Positions 54,859-64,000 of a stretch of DNA of 64,000 nucleotides are shown here, piece by piece. The stretch spans positions 456,771 through 520,770 of the forward strand of contig CAVQRB010000018.1 of the NCBI GenBank assembly GCA_963715055.1, in the 5' to 3' direction. This stretch comes from CAVQRB01 sp963715055. Lineage in GTDB: Bacteria > Pseudomonadota > Alphaproteobacteria > Rhodobacterales > Rhodobacteraceae. The position numbers and the translations under genes are program-made. The notes below the pieces were generated by a model that worked only from the letters and a program-made list of their open reading frames with translations, searched no databases and was not told where the DNA came from. Numbering within the stretch: the stretch's first letter is position 1; each line of letters opens with the position of its first letter.

Positions 54859-56410
54859 ATGTGACCATTCCCCCAGAGCAAAGCGCGGCGGGGGATATTG
54901 GAGTGATGCACAAGGGGCTTCTGAACAGTGTCCGGCGCAGGGCATTGCGGGAGAACCTGCCGATCCGAGAGGTTGCACAGCGGGCAGGACTGTCGCGCAA
55001 TACCTTCAAGAGGTATCTGAATGCGGGCACGATCGAACCACGGTCCACGACATCGGAGCGGCAGAGCAAGCCCGATCCCTTCGCTGACAAACCGGCTGGC
55101 TGAAGACGGAGGCAGGCAAATAGCGCAGGAAGCTGCGTACGCTGAAGCAGGTGCATGCCGCTCTGGTGGTTCGAGGCTTTGACGGGTCCTATGGCCATGT
55201 TGCGGCTTTTGCGCGTGCCTGGCGGGCCGCTCGGCAGCGAGAGCCACAGACGACGGGGCGCGGCAGGTTTGTGCGCTTGATCTTTCGTCCGTGCGACGCG
55301 TTCCAGTTCGATTGGAGGGAGGAACATGCAGTTCGAGGTGTTGAACGCAGGAAGCTCGAGGTCGCGCATATCAAATTGTCACACAGCCGGGTCTTTCTGG
55401 TCGGGGCGTATCTGCTGCAACGGGATGAGATGATGTTCGACGCCCATGGGCATGGGATTCGGATCTTCGGCGTTGTCCCCGGGCGAGGGATTTGAGCCAA
55501 TATGAAGACCGCAGTTGACCCTGTCGGACGCGGAAAGGAACGGCATATCAATGCGCGCTTTCTGGCGATGGCGAACCATTACGTGTTCGAGCCTGCGTTC
55601 TGCAATCCTGCCACAGGCTGGGAGAAGGGACAGATCGAGAAGAACGTCCATCACCTGGTTTGGCAACCGATGCCCGGCTTTCCCGATCTTGCGGCACTGA
55701 ACGACTGGCTTGAACAGCGCTCTGTCCCGCTGTAGGCGGAGATCCCGCATGCGGTGTTGCCCGGTAGTATTGCCGATCTCTGGGGTGCCGGACGGACAGC
55801 ACTGATGTCAGTGCCACCTGCCTTCGATAGCTTTGTCGAACTCGGCAAGCGTGTCTCACCCACCTGCCTGATCAGCTTTGAGCGCAATCGCTACAGTGTC
55901 CCTGCATCTTTCGCCAACCGGCTGGTCAGACTGCGGGTCTATCCTGACCGACTGGTGGTTGCCGCTGAAGGACATAGCCTGTGCGATCCTGTGCGGATTG
56001 TTCGCCGCAGCCGTCAACTGCCAGCGCGCGCTGTCTGTAACTGGCGGCATTATAACTGCGTTCTCAGTCGCAAGCCCGGTGCATTTCGCAACGGTGCGCC
56101 CTTTTTTGGAATTCCCACAGGCCTTCAGGCAACTGCAAGACTTCATGTTGCGCCGAACGAGGCGGCGACAGGGATATGGTCGATCCCCTCGCGCTGGTTC
56201 TGCATCACAATGAACAAGCCTTGCTGGTCGCCGCGGGAATGGCTCGGCCTGAAAGTGTCGCCACCAAGACCCATGTGCCGAACCTGTTGCATTGATTGGT
56301 CGACCGGAAGACAACAGCCGGGACGGACATTGACACCCCTCAGGCACTGGCTTTGCACCGCGCGCCAAAGGCGGATGTCGAACGCCATGATGGCCCGCGT
56401 GCCCTGATCG
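54852..56410 (+). pseudogene. istA: IS21 transposase IstA, frameshifted with stop codons
   Basis: The N-terminal piece (54852-55103) reads RRRALRENLPIREVAQRAGL and is a helix-turn-helix. A frameshift near 55104-55150 leads to KQVHAALVVRGFDGSYGHVA, then stops at 55493-55495 and 55733-55735 interrupt one long frame containing CNPATGWEKGQIEKNVHHLV and FVELGKRVSPTCLISFERNR. These match the IstA integrase core and C-terminus. At least three lesions are visible. Confidence 0.85.
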
Positions 56411-56422
56411 CCGGAGGCCGTC

Positions 56423-56587
56423 ATGCGTCATGGTCCCGCGCGCGGGACCATCGTTATCATGCTGCGTAGCCTGAAGATGCATGCCATGGCACAGGCCGTC
56501 TCGAACCTTCTGGAACAGGGAGCACCGGCATTCGACGGTGTACCGGAGTTGATCGTGGCCAGCCGGCTAGATGCAAGAACGGTATAG
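56423..56587 (+). pseudogene. istB: IS21 IstB fragment
   Basis: The 54-codon frame reads MLRSLKMHAMAQAVSNLLEQ, the N-terminal part of IstB, preceded by a GGAGG ribosome site. The AAA+ ATPase domain that should follow is absent. IstB is normally near 250 residues. Confidence 0.8.
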
Positions 56588-56613
56588 CAAGAGAAGCAAT
56601 TCAAGGTGCGCTT

Positions 56614-57414
56614 TCAGCGATCGACCAGATTTGGCCACTCACGCAGAAATGCATCGCGGGTCAGATTGCCGGGCGACCCGTCAGAGCGCTGCCGCGCTTG
56701 GGTCAGGCGGACAAACACCAATACCCTGTCGCCTTGCTGTGCCCAGCCCACATACCAGCCCCATCCACGCCCATAGTCAAAGCTGCGGTCGGCGAGACGC
56801 GGATAGGCCGTGCCGGTCTTGCCATGGACAATCCATTCGCCGACATCGCGGCGTGCGACGATGTCGCGGGCAAGGTGCATCGCGTCCGGTCGCACGGGCA
56901 GGTCGTCAAGCACCAGCGCGCGCAGGAATGCGGCCTGCTCCCGCGGCGAAATCAGCAGAGAGGACGCGATCCACGCGCGTTCAAGGCCGTTGTCGAACCC
57001 CGGATCGCCCGAGAAATCGGCGTTCCCATAGCCAAAGTCCCGGGCATAACGGGTCAACGACCCCGCGCCCATCGCATGAGCGATGCGTTGAGAGTACCAA
57101 AGCACCGAAAACCGCATCCACGAAGCCGGATCGGTGTCGCGTATCCAGCTGGCGCCGCCCCAATCCGGATCGCCGGGCTGGAACTTTAAGAGCGGCGCCG
57201 TCGCAGATGTCAGGATGCCCGCGTCATAGGCCATCACTGCCAGAGGAATCTTGAACGTCGACGCGGGTGTCACGCGCGTGCTGCAGTCGCCGTTCTCGAT
57301 GAGTATCGCTCCGGTGTGGGCATCGGCGACCAGCGTGCAGACCACGTCCGCAGTCGCAGCTCGGCCGAGAGTGGCGGCAAGGATCAGAGCAAGGAGCGCA
57401 AAGAATAGTTTCAT
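56614..57414 (-). CDS. Class D (OXA-type) beta-lactamase
   Basis: This 266-residue exported enzyme has a signal peptide and the class D motifs S52-T-F-K55, YGN at 129-131 and KTG at 199-201, with Trp148 in AWIASSLLIS that orients the carboxylated lysine. It would hydrolyse beta-lactams in the periplasm. ATG 57414 follows GGAAC. The nearby IS21 relic ends 27 bases from its stop codon, though no promoter-supplying IS end is oriented to drive it, since the gene starts on the far side. Confidence 0.93.
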   Translation of the reverse strand: MKLFFALLALILAATLGRAATADVVCTLVADAHTGAILIENGDCSTRVTPASTFKIPLAVMAYDAGILTSATAPLLKFQPGDPDWGGASWIRDTDPASWMRFSVLWYSQRIAHAMGAGSLTRYARDFGYGNADFSGDPGFDNGLERAWIASSLLISPREQAAFLRALVLDDLPVRPDAMHLARDIVARRDVGEWIVHGKTGTAYPRLADRSFDYGRGWGWYVGWAQQGDRVLVFVRLTQARQRSDGSPGNLTRDAFLREWPNLVDR

Positions 57415-57434
57415 GTTCCGATGCGGTATCTCGA

Positions 57435-57779
57435 TCAGTCGGTGCAATTGAACGGCAGGAAAGACCCCGCCATGCCCTCGGCCACAGCCATGAGCGACAG
57501 CATGTCAGCGATTTCCTGCTCGCGCGTGTTGCGCGGACAAACGTGACCCCGATCGAGGCATCCTGACGCGAGGAAGGCGTCATGATCGGACACAAATTCC
57601 TCAGAGAGGCCGTCGAGCACGCCGTCACCCGCAATGTGTTGCCAGGCTGCAGTGTAGAGCACGCATTTGCGTTCGGTCCAGCCGTCACCCTCTGCGAGTT
57701 GCGCCATAGCCGGTTGCCCCGCCAGCGTTGCGAGGCCGATAAAGAGCGTTGCTGCCAGCTTTTCGAGATGTCGATTCAT
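57435..57779 (-). CDS. Small exported protein of unknown function
   Basis: This 114-residue protein has a signal peptide (to about AMAQ, residue 27) and four Cys (RKCVLYTA, SGCLDRG, HVCPRN, FNCTD), a layout fitting two disulfides. ATG 57779 follows GGAGTC. It is 20 bases upstream of the beta-lactamase gene and may share its transcript. No family was recognised. Confidence 0.72.
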   Translation of the reverse strand: MNRHLEKLAATLFIGLATLAGQPAMAQLAEGDGWTERKCVLYTAAWQHIAGDGVLDGLSEEFVSDHDAFLASGCLDRGHVCPRNTREQEIADMLSLMAVAEGMAGSFLPFNCTD

Positions 57780-57805
57780 CACGACTCCAAGATTTGACCG
57801 CCACA

Positions 57806-58099
57806 TCATACGGGGCGGTATGCAAGGACAACAGCCGCAACTGCGCGGTTGACGCTTCCGATCCATATCCATTTTGTGAGGCACTTCCCCTTGCCAACCC
57901 GTTGCAACACCATCCTCGCCGCGCTGCACGCACTGATCGTGACGCGGCGTTCGGCACGCTGATCGTCCGAGCCGGCACAGCGCTCGCCGCAGAACGCGAT
58001 GATTTCGGGCGGCTGGACTTCCAATGCGAAGGCGATGAACACCTCCAGAAGCAAAAAGATCGCGGCGTAGAGGGCAAGAACGATCAGATCGAGAGGCAT
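57806..58099 (-). CDS. Possible small membrane protein
   Basis: This 97-codon frame begins MPLDLIVLALYAAIFLLLEV, a convincing membrane helix, and then has Cys in AFCGERC. The C-terminal part looks less gene-like. The ribosome site (GGAG) is 12 bases away. It might be real but is uncertain. Confidence 0.35.
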   Translation of the reverse strand: MPLDLIVLALYAAIFLLLEVFIAFALEVQPPEIIAFCGERCAGSDDQRAERRVTISACSAARMVLQRVGKGKCLTKWIWIGSVNRAVAAVVLAYRPV

Positions 58100-58175
58100 T
58101 CTTGCGGCTCACTCCATTCGCGCGATTATTCACGATACTGCAGTCTCTGGGCGCTTGGGGAATACCCTGCTGATC

Positions 58176-58889
58176 TCATGAAAAGATAACTGATTGAGCG
58201 ACGAAAATGACGCCCTTCACCAGACCAACCACAACACCTGATACGAGGGCAATTCCCGCAAGGCCGACCAGCGTCCCGGTGACCGCCGCAACCCCGTCCC
58301 GCTCCAGAACCGCGAGCGCCATGATCGCGATGGCCAAGGCTGGAACGGTATTTCCGAATGGGATCGGCAGGAAAAGAACCAAGGCGAGCGCGAAGGCAAG
58401 AAGCCCGATGACCTGCTCGCCGCGTCTGTTCGCCAACCAGATCAGCCGTGGGCCGACGAGACGCTCCACGCATCGGATCGAGGGAAGAACGCGCTGCAGC
58501 ATCCCGACGAAATCGACGCGCCGAAAGGACCGGCTGCGCATGACTTCGGGCAGCCAAGGCTGGTCACGCCCGCGCATCAGTTGCCAGGACAGAAACAGCA
58601 GTGGTGCGCCCAGCACGGCCGAGATGCCGGGGATCGCGATGGGCAGCGCCACGGGCACGGCAAAGATGAACAGCAGCGCCCCGAAGGCACGGTTTCCGAA
58701 GCTTTCGATGAGCTGGCCAAGCGAGATGCGCTCGTCTGGTGTGGCAGGCGCATCTGCAATCTGCTGAAGTATGTCCGACAGGCGCCGCGGTTTGCGATCG
58801 GCGTCCGGCTCGCAGGCGCTCTCAGCAAGGGTGAGATCGGGAACCTTGGTTTGCGTGGACATGATCTGTCTCATGAATGAGATGTCCAT
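58176..58889 (-). CDS. exoD: ExoD-like exopolysaccharide synthesis membrane protein
   Basis: This 237-residue protein has an N-terminal cytoplasmic part (LSDILQQIADAPATPDERIS) and three to four membrane segments (GALLFIFAVPVALPIAIPGI, VIGLLAFALALVLFLPIPFG), matching ExoD-family proteins, which affect exopolysaccharide and alkaline tolerance in rhizobia. The longest start is used; ATG 58874 and ATG 58862 are also possible, with no strong ribosome site to decide. Confidence 0.8.
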   Translation of the reverse strand: MDISFMRQIMSTQTKVPDLTLAESACEPDADRKPRRLSDILQQIADAPATPDERISLGQLIESFGNRAFGALLFIFAVPVALPIAIPGISAVLGAPLLFLSWQLMRGRDQPWLPEVMRSRSFRRVDFVGMLQRVLPSIRCVERLVGPRLIWLANRRGEQVIGLLAFALALVLFLPIPFGNTVPALAIAIMALAVLERDGVAAVTGTLVGLAGIALVSGVVVGLVKGVIFVAQSVIFS

Positions 58890-58895
58890 GCGATG

Positions 58896-61407
58896 TCAGG
58901 CGGACCGCGCTGGGAGCGTCGTTTCTCCCGGCGTGTGCTTCGCCTGACCTTCTTGCTCTGATTCAGAGCCTCTCGCCGCCGCCGGGTCGCGGGCGGCGAG
59001 CCACGCCAGCACCGGACCCGATACGAACAATGATGATCCTGTGGCGATCACCACGCCCGCGATCATCGGCCAGGCGAACCCGGCGACCGCCGGCCCACCC
59101 CAGATCGCCATCGGCAGCAGTGCCGCGAGCGTCGTGCCGGAGGTAAAGATGCAGCGGGCGAGGACCTGGTTGAGGCTGCGGTCGATCACATCCGCCAGCG
59201 GCTCGTTGCCGCCGCCGCGCAGGTGCTCGCGGATACGGTCATAGACCACCACCTTGTCATTCACCGAGTAGCCGATCAGAGTCAGCAAGGCGACGATTGT
59301 GGTGAGGTTGACCTCCCACCCGGTCACCGCGATGACGCCGAAGGTCTTGGTGACATCAAGAAACAGCACCACGATGGCCCCGGCCGCGAAGTGCCACTCG
59401 AACCTGACCCAGATGTAGGCCAGCATGGCCAGAACCGCGAGCGACAGGGCAATGAGACCCGTGGTGGCAAGCTCGCCGCTGATGGTCGGACCGACGAGGT
59501 CGATCTGGTCGAAGACTGCGCCCGGAACGGCCTGCGCGGCTGCCGCCTCGACAGCAGCGACCGTGGCTTGCCCGGCCGCGCCCTGCACGCGGATCAGCGC
59601 CTCGTTCGGGTCGCCGAATGCTTGTAGGTTGGCATCACCCGGCACACTGGCGGCCATCGCCGCGCGCAGCTCTGCCAGCGGCACTGGCAAATCCGAGCGC
59701 AGCACCATCTGCACGCCCCCGGTGAAGTCGATGCCGAGGTTCGGACCGGGCCACACCAGCGCCCCCACCGCCCCCGCCGACAGCACCGCCGACACCGCCA
59801 GCGCCAATCGCCCCCGCCGCATGAACGAGAACGCGCCGGGCGCAGGCACGCCGCCAATAAGCGGCGCTATGGCCAGCCGCGCAGGTTTGCGTCGGCGCAC
59901 CAGCGCCTCCATCATCATCCGCATCAGCACGACCGCGGTGAACATCGAGATCAGGATGCCGAGGCTCATGGTGATGGCAAAACCCCGGATCGCACCGGCG
60001 CCGAACATGAACAGCAGCACCATCGCCAACAGCGTGGTGATATTGGCATCCAGGATCGTCGCCCAGGCTCGCGCATATCCCTGCGTCAGCGCCTTGATGG
60101 CTGTGGCGCCTTTCGCCGTTTCCTCGCGGATACGGCTGAAGATCAGGATGTTGCTGTCCACCGCGATGCCGAGGCATAGGATGATGCCCGCGATCCCCGG
60201 CAGGGTCAGCGTGGCGCCCAATATGCCAAGGGCGGTCAGCGTCAGCATGACGTTCAGTCCAAGAACTGCGCTGGCCAGAAGGCCCCATCCGCCGTAGAGG
60301 CCAACCATGATCGCCAGAACCAGCGCGAGGCCCATTGCCCCGGTGACTAGCCCCGCCTTGATGGAATCCGCGCCAAGCGCCGCACCGACGCTGCGTTCCT
60401 CGATCACCTCGAGCGAGGCCGGCAGCGCGCCCGATGTCAGTAGCACCGCCAGCGTCTGCACCTCTTCCACGGTGAAATCGCCGGTGATCTGGCCCTGACC
60501 GCCTGGAATGACGGTCTGGATGACCGGTGCGGTCAGTACCGCGCCATCGAGGACAACGGCAAAGCGCTGGCCGATGTTGGCTCCGGTGATTTCGGCAAAA
60601 ACAACAGCCCCCTGCCGGTCGAAGGCGAAGGTGACCATCGGACGCCCGGTCTCCGGGATCGAAGGCCGACGCCGCCCGGTCCAAGCGGTCGCCGGACAAC
60701 GCCACGCGATCCTCGACCGGGATCACACCAGAGCCGTCTCGCATCTCCAGCAGCGACACGCCGGGACCGGGACCGGGGGCCACCATCTGGAAACTCATCT
60801 TCGCGGTGGAGCCCAGAAGGTCGCGCAGTTGCGCAGGATTCTCGATACCGGGCATCTGGACGAGAATACGGTCCTCGCCGACGCGACTTATCACAGGCTC
60901 TGATACGCCCACCTGATCGACCCGGTGGCGGATCACCTCGAGGCTGCTGTCGGCTGCAGCCGTGGTGGCGCGATCAAGTCCGGCTTCGGTCAAGGCCAGC
61001 CGCATGGTGCCGTCGGTCAGCTCCACCGTGAAATCGGGCGCGCCGCCTGGCGGTACGGTGGCCGCCGCCGCGCTTTGCATGGCTGCGGTCAAGGCATCGT
61101 CTGCCGGGACCGACAGGGCCAGCCCCTCTGTGCGGATGGTGTCTGGGTTCAGGTTCCGGGCGCGTATTTCGGTGGCGAGGTTTTCGCGCAATTCCTGCAA
61201 GCGGGATTGTGCAAGATCCTCACGGGCAACGGCCAGCAACAGATGCGCACCGCCTTGAAGATCAAGTCCTAGAGAGACTGTCTGGCTGGTCGCCCAGTCG
61301 GGCAAAGTGCTTCGGACGGACGAGGGGAGAAAGTTGGGGAGAGCCGTCGCGACTGCCAGAAGCAGCACGACGATATAGGTCATCACGACCCACGCTGGTC
61401 GGCGCAT
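58896..61407 (-). pseudogene. secDF: SecDF fusion (protein translocase accessory), with a single-base frameshift
   Basis: The SecD part (MRRPAWVVMTYIVVLLLAVA, LGLDLQGGAHLLLAV, VEVIRHRVDQVGVSE-like segment) runs to FDP, where one extra C at 60653-60654 shifts the frame. Removing one base continues at once as ETGRPMVTFAFDRQGAV, then SecD membrane domain (GIILCLGIAVDSNILIFSRI) and SecF part (LGIDFTGGVQMVLR, TIVALLTLIGYSVNDKVVVY). The corrected protein has 836 residues. As separate secD and secF genes usually exist in this group, this may be a second copy. The rest of the sequence is undamaged. Confidence 0.9.
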
Positions 61408-61453
61408 TTTCAGTATCCATTCTTGCCTGAGAGTTCAGCTTGACGAAAACGCG

Positions 61454-61813
61454 TCAGGCCGCAGGCGGCCCCCGGACCGGGGGCAGGATATGGATTTCGG
61501 TGGTAAGGAAAGATTGGAGCGGCGCAGGCGATTTCGCCGTCGCGGCGCGAAATGGCCAAGCCTGCACCGCAGCGCCCGGCAGGATTGCGTCTGGCGAAGT
61601 ATCGTCAGGCAGTTGCGCGCGCAGCAGGTGCCGCTGCGTGGAGGGAATGCCCATGGCTTGCTCAAGCTTGCTCTGGGCAGCCGGCCCGCCATTTTCCGCC
61701 ATGCCCTCCGCGTGGCCCTGCGGCAGACCGAAAAGCAAAAGCGCCAGCACGACGAGAAGCCGCGACAAGATCGCTCCAAGCCTTTCCGAACTGGGCGTTG
61801 GCGCGATTGTCAT
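61454..61813 (-). CDS. Small exported protein coupled to an antiporter gene
   Basis: This 119-residue protein has an N-terminal hydrophobic segment (LSRLLVVLALLLFGLPQGHA) that fits a signal peptide, then an Ala/Pro-rich part ending HILPPVRGPPAA. The start overlaps the antiporter stop by ATGA. It is not Cys-rich and no family was recognised. Confidence 0.6.
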   Translation of the reverse strand: MTIAPTPSSERLGAILSRLLVVLALLLFGLPQGHAEGMAENGGPAAQSKLEQAMGIPSTQRHLLRAQLPDDTSPDAILPGAAVQAWPFRAATAKSPAPLQSFLTTEIHILPPVRGPPAA

Positions 61814-62730
61814 CCTTGGGCGGCCCAGACGTAGGCGACATAGCCCGCCAGCATCGCAACACCAATCCCGCGCCCGATCACCGGTCGGGTCAGCAGCAGC
61901 ACGGTGAGGATCAGCGAGACCGTGATCATGAAGGGTAGATCGAACGTCAGGAACCGCGAAGCGACCGGGATCGGCGCGATCAGTGCCGTCACGCCCAGAA
62001 TACCCAACACGTTGAAAATGTTCGATCCGACAATGTTGCCGATGGCGATCTCTGACTGGCGGCGGAAGGCGGCGACCAGTGACGTCGCCAGTTCCGGCAG
62101 CGATGTGCCCACGGCAACGATGGTCAAGCCGATGAAGGCTTCCGTAATCCCGTATCCGCGCGCGATGTTGACCGCACCGTCCACCAGGAAACGGGCCCCG
62201 ACCATGAGGGCGACAAGGCCGCCGATCACCCAAAGTGTCGACACGAGTGCCGAAGCCGGAGCGGGCACGCCGACGTCCTCGGCCTCCATGTCGCCGGGTT
62301 GGCGGTAGACCCAGATCAGATAAGCGGCCAGACCCGCCACCAGGATCAGACCCGAGAGGCGCCCCATCTGCGCCATGGCGAATATGGGCACCAGTACCAG
62401 TGCCGCCGCCATCATCACGGCCGTATCGCGACGCAGCGTAGCTCCCATGATTTTGATCGGCCAGATCAGCGCCGACAGGCCGACAATCAGCAGGATGTTG
62501 GCGATGTTGGAACCCACGATGTTGCCGAGCGCGATGTCGGGCACACCGCGCCATGCGGCATCGACCGACACCAGGAGTTCGGGCGTGGATGTGCCGAAGC
62601 CAACCACTGTCAGTCCGATCAACAGCGGCGGGATCGCCATGCGCCGGGCAATGCCCACGCTGCCGCGCACCAGCGCCTCGCCACCGAAGAACAAGCCGAT
62701 CAACCCGGCAATCAAGTACAAATAGTCCAC
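61810..62730 (-). CDS. Calcium/sodium antiporter, YrbG type
   Basis: This 306-residue membrane protein has two inverted halves with alpha-repeat motifs GFGTSTPELLVSVDAAWRG plus GNIVGSNIANILLIVG and AVGTSLPELATSLVAAFRRQ plus GNIVGSNIFNVLGILG. The paired repeats are diagnostic of the Ca2+:cation antiporter family. It has about ten membrane segments. The direction and ion specificity in this organism are not known. Confidence 0.93.
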   Translation of the reverse strand: MDYLYLIAGLIGLFFGGEALVRGSVGIARRMAIPPLLIGLTVVGFGTSTPELLVSVDAAWRGVPDIALGNIVGSNIANILLIVGLSALIWPIKIMGATLRRDTAVMMAAALVLVPIFAMAQMGRLSGLILVAGLAAYLIWVYRQPGDMEAEDVGVPAPASALVSTLWVIGGLVALMVGARFLVDGAVNIARGYGITEAFIGLTIVAVGTSLPELATSLVAAFRRQSEIAIGNIVGSNIFNVLGILGVTALIAPIPVASRFLTFDLPFMITVSLILTVLLLTRPVIGRGIGVAMLAGYVAYVWAAQG

Positions 62731-62987
62731 GGAAACTGCCCCTCGCAGGCAGTTGATCCGCCTTCAACACAAAATTGCGTATCGAAGTAGTCCGCTACAA
62801 GATGTCAAAAAAAATAATACTTCGGGCGAAGACGGCCGAAAGAAAGAATCTTTGAAACGACCCTTGCGGTACCGCCAACTCGACACGAAATTTAAGGGAT
62901 GTTCGTGGTGTGGGATGTCCCGATGCTTTATCGACGAAGTGCACACCGATCGAATGACCGGCTGAGCGGAGATGGTGGGTCACGACC
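62731..62987. other. 257-base intergenic region between divergent genes
   Basis: It separates the antiporter (minus) from the membrane protein gene (plus). An A-rich stretch lies near 62798-62812. No gene, operator or clear promoter was supported. Confidence 0.4.
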
Positions 62988-63956
62988 ATGAACTCATCAT
63001 CCAACCGAGCACTGGCTGTCAACGCATACGGCGGTAGAGTGGAAGTTGACTACTTCAATTCCCGCAGGGCGATGATGGACGGCTTCGTGGCGAGGCATTT
63101 CACCTGGCCCGGCACCTTGCACCTTCACGGAGTGGCCTTTGGATGGGACATTCTCCGGGCTCCCCTCAACGTCATCCTTTCGCCGATTCTCGTGCTGACC
63201 CGCATCGCTGCGTATCTTTTCGGCCGCGCGGGATGGCGTAGCGGTGCCGACTGGCTGGCCAGACGGCAGATCCTTCTGCGCACCTCCGTCGCGCGGCGGG
63301 TCGAGATGCTCCTTGTAACCGATCTACTGGAACTGCCTTTCGACGAAGGGTTCGCCGCCCACGACCAGCACACGCTGACGCGCGCTGTTCTCTCGGCGCC
63401 GCAGTTGCGCGAAATGATCCGCACGCGGGGAAGCGCCGCCGAGGCTGAAGGCCTTGGCCGGCGGATCGCAGGTGCTCTCGGCGAATACGCGGGTGCCCGA
63501 TCCGCTGTCGCGGAGATTACCACGACGCTGTGCGTCCTTGTCGTCGGCGCCTTGGCGTTTCAGGCGCTGACGCCGGGCATGATCTCGTTTGCGCCGGGCG
63601 TGGCGGACACCATGGCACGCGCCACCGCCATCGCCGCCTTTCCGCTCGGTGAGACGCTTGGCGGGCTGTGGTACCGCGTTTTCGTGGCAGACGCTTCCCC
63701 GTGGCTGGTGGGTGCGACAGTGGCAGGGCTGGTGATGATCGGCTCAGTCATCGCCGCCTTCGCGGGCGTGCTTGCCGACCCGGTGCAAAGCCGCCTCGGC
63801 ATCCACCGCCGTCGTCTGGGACGGCTGCTGGATACGGTGGAGGTAGAGATCCTCGGGCGTGGCGACAGACCTTTCGTTGCGCGCGAGCATTTCTATGCAC
63901 GTGTTCTTGATCTTTGGGATGCCGTCGCGAGTACCGTCCGAATCTTCAGGAACTGA
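62988..63956 (+). CDS. Membrane protein of unknown function, DUF6635-like
   Basis: This 322-residue protein has an N-terminal part (RRAMMDGFVARHFTWPGTLH, WDILRAPLNVILSPILVLTR), a charged middle region, and C-terminal membrane helices (TTLCVLVVGALAFQALTPG, ATVAGLVMIGSVIAAFAGV). The layout recalls DUF6635 proteins of Rhodobacteraceae, a recognition made from memory and not certain. ATG 62988 is preceded by GCGGAGATGG. The remaining 44 bases of the window hold nothing recognisable. Confidence 0.72.
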   Translation: MNSSSNRALAVNAYGGRVEVDYFNSRRAMMDGFVARHFTWPGTLHLHGVAFGWDILRAPLNVILSPILVLTRIAAYLFGRAGWRSGADWLARRQILLRTSVARRVEMLLVTDLLELPFDEGFAAHDQHTLTRAVLSAPQLREMIRTRGSAAEAEGLGRRIAGALGEYAGARSAVAEITTTLCVLVVGALAFQALTPGMISFAPGVADTMARATAIAAFPLGETLGGLWYRVFVADASPWLVGATVAGLVMIGSVIAAFAGVLADPVQSRLGIHRRRLGRLLDTVEVEILGRGDRPFVAREHFYARVLDLWDAVASTVRIFRN

Positions 63957-64000
63957 CAGTCGGCGTCATGCGTGGCCCGCAGCCACCGAGAGCGCAACGG

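Larger units (their letters stand above)
54800..56600 (+). mobile_element. Decayed IS21-family element
   Basis: The element starts with TGTTGACTTCC-type terminal repeats and contains broken istA (54852-56410) and an istB fragment (56423-56587). The right end is missing, since the istB reading stops after 54 codons and class D beta-lactamase sequence follows at 56614. Boundaries are approximate. The element can no longer move alone. Confidence 0.8.

Overview
The window looks like an alphaproteobacterial chromosome or chromid segment, most likely from the Rhodobacteraceae (Roseobacter group). The reasons are the high GC content, the FlaF/FlbT/FlhA-FliR-FlhB flagellar gene types, and a lanthanide-type XoxF methanol oxidation island joined to serine-cycle genes. 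No rRNA, tRNA or CRISPR array was recognised, and the species cannot be named from sequence alone.

Layout. (1) 1-10237 holds flagellar genes: the end of a rod-binding protein, flgN-like, flagellin, flaF, flbT, then after two decayed IS3-family elements (3108-about 5042) a lytic transglycosylase, flhA, fliR, flhB and a FliJ-like gene. (2) 10238-11091 is a gene-poor gap. (3) 11092-28604 holds a MoxR/DUF58/vWA/TPR/BatD-like maturation operon with ATGA/GTGA junctions, a LuxR-type response regulator, a FIST sensor, a hybrid histidine kinase, small secreted proteins, a SoxYZ-like carrier, a zinc metallohydrolase, a frameshifted glutathione-dependent formaldehyde dehydrogenase, fghA and a cytochrome c. 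(4) 28729-40691 holds xoxF, xoxG, xoxJ, a CX3CW protein, a second SoxYZ-like carrier, beta-propellers, an SRPBCC protein, a PQQ-system binding protein, a tiny acidic PepSY-like protein and a nitrate/taurine-type ABC transporter. (5) 40698-46982 holds serine-cycle genes: a hydroxypyruvate-reductase-type dehydrogenase, mtkB, mtkA, sga, a LuxR regulator and malyl-CoA lyase. (6) 47326-54727 holds an ABC-2 type transporter of the PQQ alcohol dehydrogenase system, an OmpR-type two-component pair and pqqABCDE. (7) 54800-64000 holds a decayed IS21 element, a class D beta-lactamase, an ExoD-like protein, a frameshifted secDF fusion, a Na+/Ca2+ antiporter and a membrane protein.

How it works together. 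XoxF with its PQQ cofactor would oxidise methanol in the periplasm and pass electrons to XoxG and the other cytochrome. Formaldehyde would be oxidised through S-hydroxymethylglutathione (if the frameshift is not real) and FghA to formate. Sga, the dehydrogenase, MtkAB and malyl-CoA lyase supply much of the serine cycle. The MoxR operon, XoxJ, SoxYZ-like carriers, metallohydrolase, propellers and transporters are accessory parts whose exact roles are mostly unknown.

The most interesting signals are the small acidic PepSY-like protein beside the transport genes, the FIST/hybrid kinase/LuxR triad, the set of thiol-carrier-like proteins around XoxF, and two single-base frameshifts in otherwise intact genes.
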